The notes under the pieces are model-generated. The model worked only from the letters and a program-made list of their open reading frames with translations. It was not told the DNA's origin and searched no databases. Shown here in pieces: positions 61,025-64,000 of a DNA stretch of 64,000 nucleotides. Numbering within the stretch: position 1 is the stretch's first letter; the number at the start of each line of letters is the position of its first letter. A program made the translations under genes and the position numbers. The stretch is from the NCBI RefSeq assembly GCF_004123195.1, contig NZ_SDLI01000006.1:124001-188000 (forward strand), read 5' to 3'. The stretch is from Ammoniphilus sp. CFH 90114. Lineage in GTDB: Bacteria > Bacillota > Bacilli > Aneurinibacillales > RAOX-1.

Positions 61025-61890
61025 CTGTACAACCTCCCCAACACATTCTCTGAAAATTGCTTTGGATTTTGTATTACATCATGAGGTGTAAAGGTTATCT
61101 CCTTGGTTAGGTAACGGAAGGTTCCTTGTTCCACTTGCATACGAATGGTATCAAACTCATCACGATCAATCTTACGATATCGAAAGATATCACCCTGACG
61201 AGGGAACGTCATGCTGTCCTGGAAATCGGGAAGAGTAGGTTCCTTTTGATAAATTGGAGCAGCAGCCACTCCAAACAATTGATAACCACCTGCCCCCTGT
61301 ACAGGATATATCACGGCAAATGCACCACCGAAGCCAAACGCTCGTTCTGGAGTAAAGGTACGTGGACGAACATATTTCGGCACCTCAATTTGCTGTTCTC
61401 TTGGTACCATTTGGTAGCACCAAGGCAGTCCCGGAACAAAGCCAACCATAGAAACGAGGTAAGGGAAATCGGTAATAGCTTGAATGAGGGCTTCTTTTGA
61501 TTGATAACCATTAATTCGAGCAGCATACTCCAAGTCGGTCGAATTCGGATCTTGATGTCGATCTCTAAATCTCATTACAGCCTCATGCGTCCAAGGATCT
61601 TCAAATAGGATGGGTACATCCACAATTCGAGCTGAGATTTCAAAATCATCAATTGTGACTTGTTGTTCAAGAGTTCTTAATTCCTGAATCAATTGTTCAG
61701 GGTGAAAAAGGTCAGGATTAACTCGGACCATATAAGACGCATTAGAAGGACAAATATCAATGATACCTGGATATTGCTTCTCTCTTACCTTATTGGTGAT
61801 GGCCATAGCTTTAAAATTTGCTTCTAGGCTCATCTCTTCTGCTAATTCGACAAAGATAAATTCATCTCCACCGTGCTCATAACGCGTCAT
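61021..61890 (-). CDS. 5-oxoprolinase subunit B-like (KipI/PxpB), copy 2
   Basis: A 289-residue AHS1 protein starting MTRYEHGGDEFIFVELAEEM, with GIIDICPSNASYMVRVNPDL and VGFVPGLPWCYQMVPREQQI. Copy 1 shares the same core. ATG 61890 follows GAGGTGA (a start at 61896 lies too close to the site). It overlaps the MocA gene end by 14 nt, so the operon continues from xdhC-mocA into pxpB-pxpC. Confidence 0.88.
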   Translation of the reverse strand: MTRYEHGGDEFIFVELAEEMSLEANFKAMAITNKVREKQYPGIIDICPSNASYMVRVNPDLFHPEQLIQELRTLEQQVTIDDFEISARIVDVPILFEDPWTHEAVMRFRDRHQDPNSTDLEYAARINGYQSKEALIQAITDFPYLVSMVGFVPGLPWCYQMVPREQQIEVPKYVRPRTFTPERAFGFGGAFAVIYPVQGAGGYQLFGVAAAPIYQKEPTLPDFQDSMTFPRQGDIFRYRKIDRDEFDTIRMQVEQGTFRYLTKEITFTPHDVIQNPKQFSENVLGRLYR

Positions 61891-62500
61891 GAACATTCAC
61901 CTCACTATTAAGTTGATTTAACTCTTCAGGGGTATCGAAATCCCGATAGATCCCTTTATCATCTATATTTATCCCATAGTAATTAGGAACCGAAGAGATA
62001 AGAGATTTGCCTCCAGTATCCCCTTCTAATAACTCAAGTGCATCTAATCCTATATGACCAAAAAAGACAGGATGTCCTTTTGTTCCATAATGGCAAGGCT
62101 GAACAACAAAGGATGATTTTTGATGCAACTTCTTTCTTCCTTCTTCGAAAATCATGTTAACTGTCCTTTTCTCTATCAAAGGCATATCGGCAAGGAAAAC
62201 CATAACGCCTGGAGAAGAGCCTAAAGAATGCCAACCTGCCTTGAGGGAATAGGATTGTCCTTTGATGTAGTCTGGATTGTAAATCCAGCGCAGGCGGGAA
62301 TCCTGAATTTGAATTTGTTCTTGTATTCGTTCTTTTTCGTGTCCGACAACGATTGCAATTTGGAATACTTCGACACTTCGGGCTAGCTCTATCGCATGTT
62401 CTAGGAAAGTCTTACCCTTATGCTTGATTAACGGTTTGCATTCCCCCATTCGGGTAGACATTCCAGCTGCTAAGATAACGGCAGAAATGGAGTTCATCAT
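61877..62500 (-). CDS. Molybdenum cofactor cytidylyltransferase/nucleotidyltransferase (MocA-like)
   Basis: A 207-residue NTP-transferase. It starts MMNSISAVILAAGMSTRMGE (the G-x-G-x-R-M-G nucleotide motif), with LLADMPLIEKRTVNM and QPCHYGTKGHPVFF. It belongs to the MocA/MobA class that attaches CMP or GMP to molybdopterin for hydroxylases of the xanthine dehydrogenase family. It overlaps the XdhC-like gene by 4 nt. The match with an adjacent Mo hydroxylase subunit supports an MCD cofactor role. Confidence 0.9.
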   Translation of the reverse strand: MMNSISAVILAAGMSTRMGECKPLIKHKGKTFLEHAIELARSVEVFQIAIVVGHEKERIQEQIQIQDSRLRWIYNPDYIKGQSYSLKAGWHSLGSSPGVMVFLADMPLIEKRTVNMIFEEGRKKLHQKSSFVVQPCHYGTKGHPVFFGHIGLDALELLEGDTGGKSLISSVPNYYGINIDDKGIYRDFDTPEELNQLNSEVNVHDAL

Positions 62501-63630
62501 GCTTGAAGGACCGTGTTACAGCTATGTTGGTGGATCTGTGATTTTTCTCTCAAGAATCCTCCGGTGTGATCATTACGTACAGCTAAGATTTCCGCTACGA
62601 TACTTATAGCAATTTCTTCTGGCGTATAGGCTCCAATATCTAAGCCAACAGGTCCATGAATTCGAGAGATCTTTGGCTTTGGAACCCGTTTTCCTTGGCC
62701 TTTAATGTTATCGAGTATTCGGTTCTTACGCACTAGTGGTCCTAGTACTCCAATATAGGCAGCTTCTGATTCCAATAGAAAGCTTAGCGCTTGCTCGTCT
62801 CGAATAATATGATGATTCATGATGACACAATAGGAACGATTACTAATGGGTAACAGTTCTGTATTAAGAGAATCGCCGTGTATTAGCTTCCGCTCAGCAT
62901 AGGGGAATCGTTCCACATGGTTGAATGCCTCACGGGGATCAACAATAACTGTTTTAAACCCGGTGATATGCCCTAATTGGGCTAAAGGGATGGCATCATG
63001 CCCTGCACCAAAGATGATGAGTTCAATAGGTGGGACATACACATTGGCAAACGTGCTTACGATCTGCCCCTTCCCCAATCTTATGGAATCGCACTCTGAT
63101 TTAGGATTTTGTTCTGATAACTTGTGATAAGCCCACTTCATCAAACTCTCTTTTTTTAATAAGTATTGAGTAGTTCCCGTAGGTTCCTTGTCTTGATGAA
63201 TGAGAATCTGTTGCCCAAACTCTTTCCCTTCACTTATTAGAGTAAACATTACAGATGCCCGATTCTCTAACATACTTTCTGCCCAGGAATAGATTACTCT
63301 TGATGAATCTGTCGTAACGGGCTGAATATAGAGCTCTATTGTGCCTGGACAACCCAACCCCAACCCCCATACAACATCTTCATCCATTGCATATTGTCGA
63401 ATGACAGGAATTCCATCAGCCAAAACTTGCATAGCAACTTCTGCTACATCGTTCTCAAGACATCCCCCAGAAATCAAACCAGTGGTTTTTCCTTCTGCAT
63501 CAACGAACATCATAGCGCCAGCACGTTTGTAGGCGGATCCACGAACTTGAATAAGGGTAACTAGTGCTCCACCACGCCCCTCCCGAAGAGAGGTGTAGAC
63601 GGCCTTAGCCACTTCACGATTTTCTATCAA
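62497..63630 (-). CDS. XdhC-family molybdenum hydroxylase maturation protein
   Basis: A 377-residue XdhC/CoxI-type protein. The N-terminal XdhC domain (about 8-80; LISGGCLENDVAEVAMQVL) is followed by a Rossmann-like C-terminal domain (about 210-360; LIIFGAGHDAIPLAQLGHI, VDPREAFNHVERF, then GPVGLDIGAYTPEEIAISIV). XdhC binds Moco and delivers the sulfurated cofactor to xanthine dehydrogenase-type enzymes. It starts at TTG 63630 after GGGGAGGTG; the GTG four codons upstream overlaps that site. It follows an FAD-subunit gene. Confidence 0.92.
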   Translation of the reverse strand: MIENREVAKAVYTSLREGRGGALVTLIQVRGSAYKRAGAMMFVDAEGKTTGLISGGCLENDVAEVAMQVLADGIPVIRQYAMDEDVVWGLGLGCPGTIELYIQPVTTDSSRVIYSWAESMLENRASVMFTLISEGKEFGQQILIHQDKEPTGTTQYLLKKESLMKWAYHKLSEQNPKSECDSIRLGKGQIVSTFANVYVPPIELIIFGAGHDAIPLAQLGHITGFKTVIVDPREAFNHVERFPYAERKLIHGDSLNTELLPISNRSYCVIMNHHIIRDEQALSFLLESEAAYIGVLGPLVRKNRILDNIKGQGKRVPKPKISRIHGPVGLDIGAYTPEEIAISIVAEILAVRNDHTGGFLREKSQIHQHSCNTVLQA

Positions 63631-63663
63631 CGTCCCTTTCACCTCCCCTTTCTTATATAAGGG

Positions 63664-63689
63664 GACAGGGGTAAAAATATGCCCCTGTC
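63664..63689. terminator. Hairpin between the FAD-subunit and XdhC genes
   Basis: GACAGGGG-N10-CCCCTGTC, an 8-bp perfect stem. On the minus strand no T-run follows, so it may be an attenuating or processing hairpin rather than a full terminator. Confidence 0.4.
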
Positions 63690-63702
63690 TTTTCCTAATA
63701 TG

Positions 63703-64000
63703 CTAGAGCAGTATTTTATTTAATGCGCGTTCCGTATATACCTGACATAGCTGCTTGCGGTATTCCGAAGAAGCAAAATGATCCTCTCCCATTTCCGCAT
63801 CGTTTGCCGCGAATGCCGCAGCCTTTTTGATGGTCTCAAGAGTCGCCTGTTCACCCACAAGTGCAGTTTCTACACTTGTCGCACGATATGCGACGTCACT
63901 TGCACCGTTTATTGCTACCCGTGCATAATCTATGACACCTTGTTCATTTTTTCTGGCGATAACACAAACCCCTACTACAGCGTAACCTGAAGCCGGGTGG
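63703..64000 (-). CDS. Molybdenum hydroxylase FAD-binding subunit (partial, C-terminal)
   Basis: The last ~98 codons of a FAD-binding subunit of the CO dehydrogenase/xanthine dehydrogenase type. The visible part begins HPASGYAVVGVCVIARKNEQ and continues to VAINGASDVAYRATSVETAL, the CO_deh_flav_C domain, and ends at a TAG (63703). The N-terminal FAD domain lies off the right edge. With xdhC and mocA downstream, it belongs to a molybdenum hydroxylase operon. Confidence 0.85.
   Translation of the reverse strand, partial: HPASGYAVVGVCVIARKNEQGVIDYARVAINGASDVAYRATSVETALVGEQATLETIKKAAAFAANDAEMGEDHFASSEYRKQLCQVYTERALNKILL

Overview
The window looks like a chromosomal stretch from a low-GC, endospore-forming member of the Bacillales, probably near Paenibacillaceae/Brevibacillus/Ammoniphilus. 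The evidence is AGGAGG-type ribosome binding sites, frequent TTG/GTG starts, many strong intrinsic terminators, SLH surface proteins, CotJC-like manganese catalases, YpjP, YozQ/DUF4025 and DUF2642 proteins, a bacillithiol-transferase-like DinB protein and very basic CotSA-like glycosyltransferases. I cannot name a species. No rRNA, tRNA, CRISPR array, insertion sequence or prophage was seen.

Layout. 0-4 kb: a succinyl/3-oxoacid CoA-transferase operon behind a textbook sigma-54 promoter, with its enhancer-binding activator and an SLH-anchored cyclophilin. 4-18 kb: small membrane proteins, a lipoprotein, a PhoR/ResE-type two-component pair, a large Ig-like/SLH surface protein, an alkaline phosphatase with a stalk domain, a compact hydantoinase-like protein with a class II aldolase, an M29 aminopeptidase and a CAP-domain protein. 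18-23 kb: a sensory locus with a stand-alone CarH-like B12 photosensor module, a PAS/coiled-coil partner, and a convergent CheB-CheR-PAS-kinase fusion. 23-35 kb: stress and spore-type genes, acetyltransferases, recQ, a dispersed repeat patch, ypjP, a frameshifted HEAT-repeat gene and an NSS transporter. 35-47 kb: a TetR-controlled MBL/SDR unit with two matching palindromic operators, a DMT exporter, a molybdopterin oxidoreductase, a secreted four-repeat protein, an HlyC/CNNM protein, a second Mn catalase and several tiny hydrophilic genes.

48-49 kb holds the most striking locus. A 2-Cys peroxiredoxin (AhpC type) has its peroxidatic cysteine codon replaced by an in-frame TGA (FV-TGA-PTE). A hairpin with a GG-starting loop lies 23 nt downstream, which fits a bacterial SECIS element. 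The protein is therefore a predicted selenoprotein that automatic gene calling would truncate.

49-53 kb: a NarL-type two-component system and two very basic GT4 glycosyltransferases. 53-64 kb: a long minus-strand module with two PxpB/PxpC (KipI/KipA-like) pairs, one PxpA, biotin carboxylase and biotin carrier protein, a second sigma-54 activator, and MocA and XdhC maturation factors that follow the end of a molybdenum-hydroxylase FAD subunit. This suggests catabolism of a cyclic amide or purine-type substrate, with ATP- and biotin-dependent ring opening or carboxylation.
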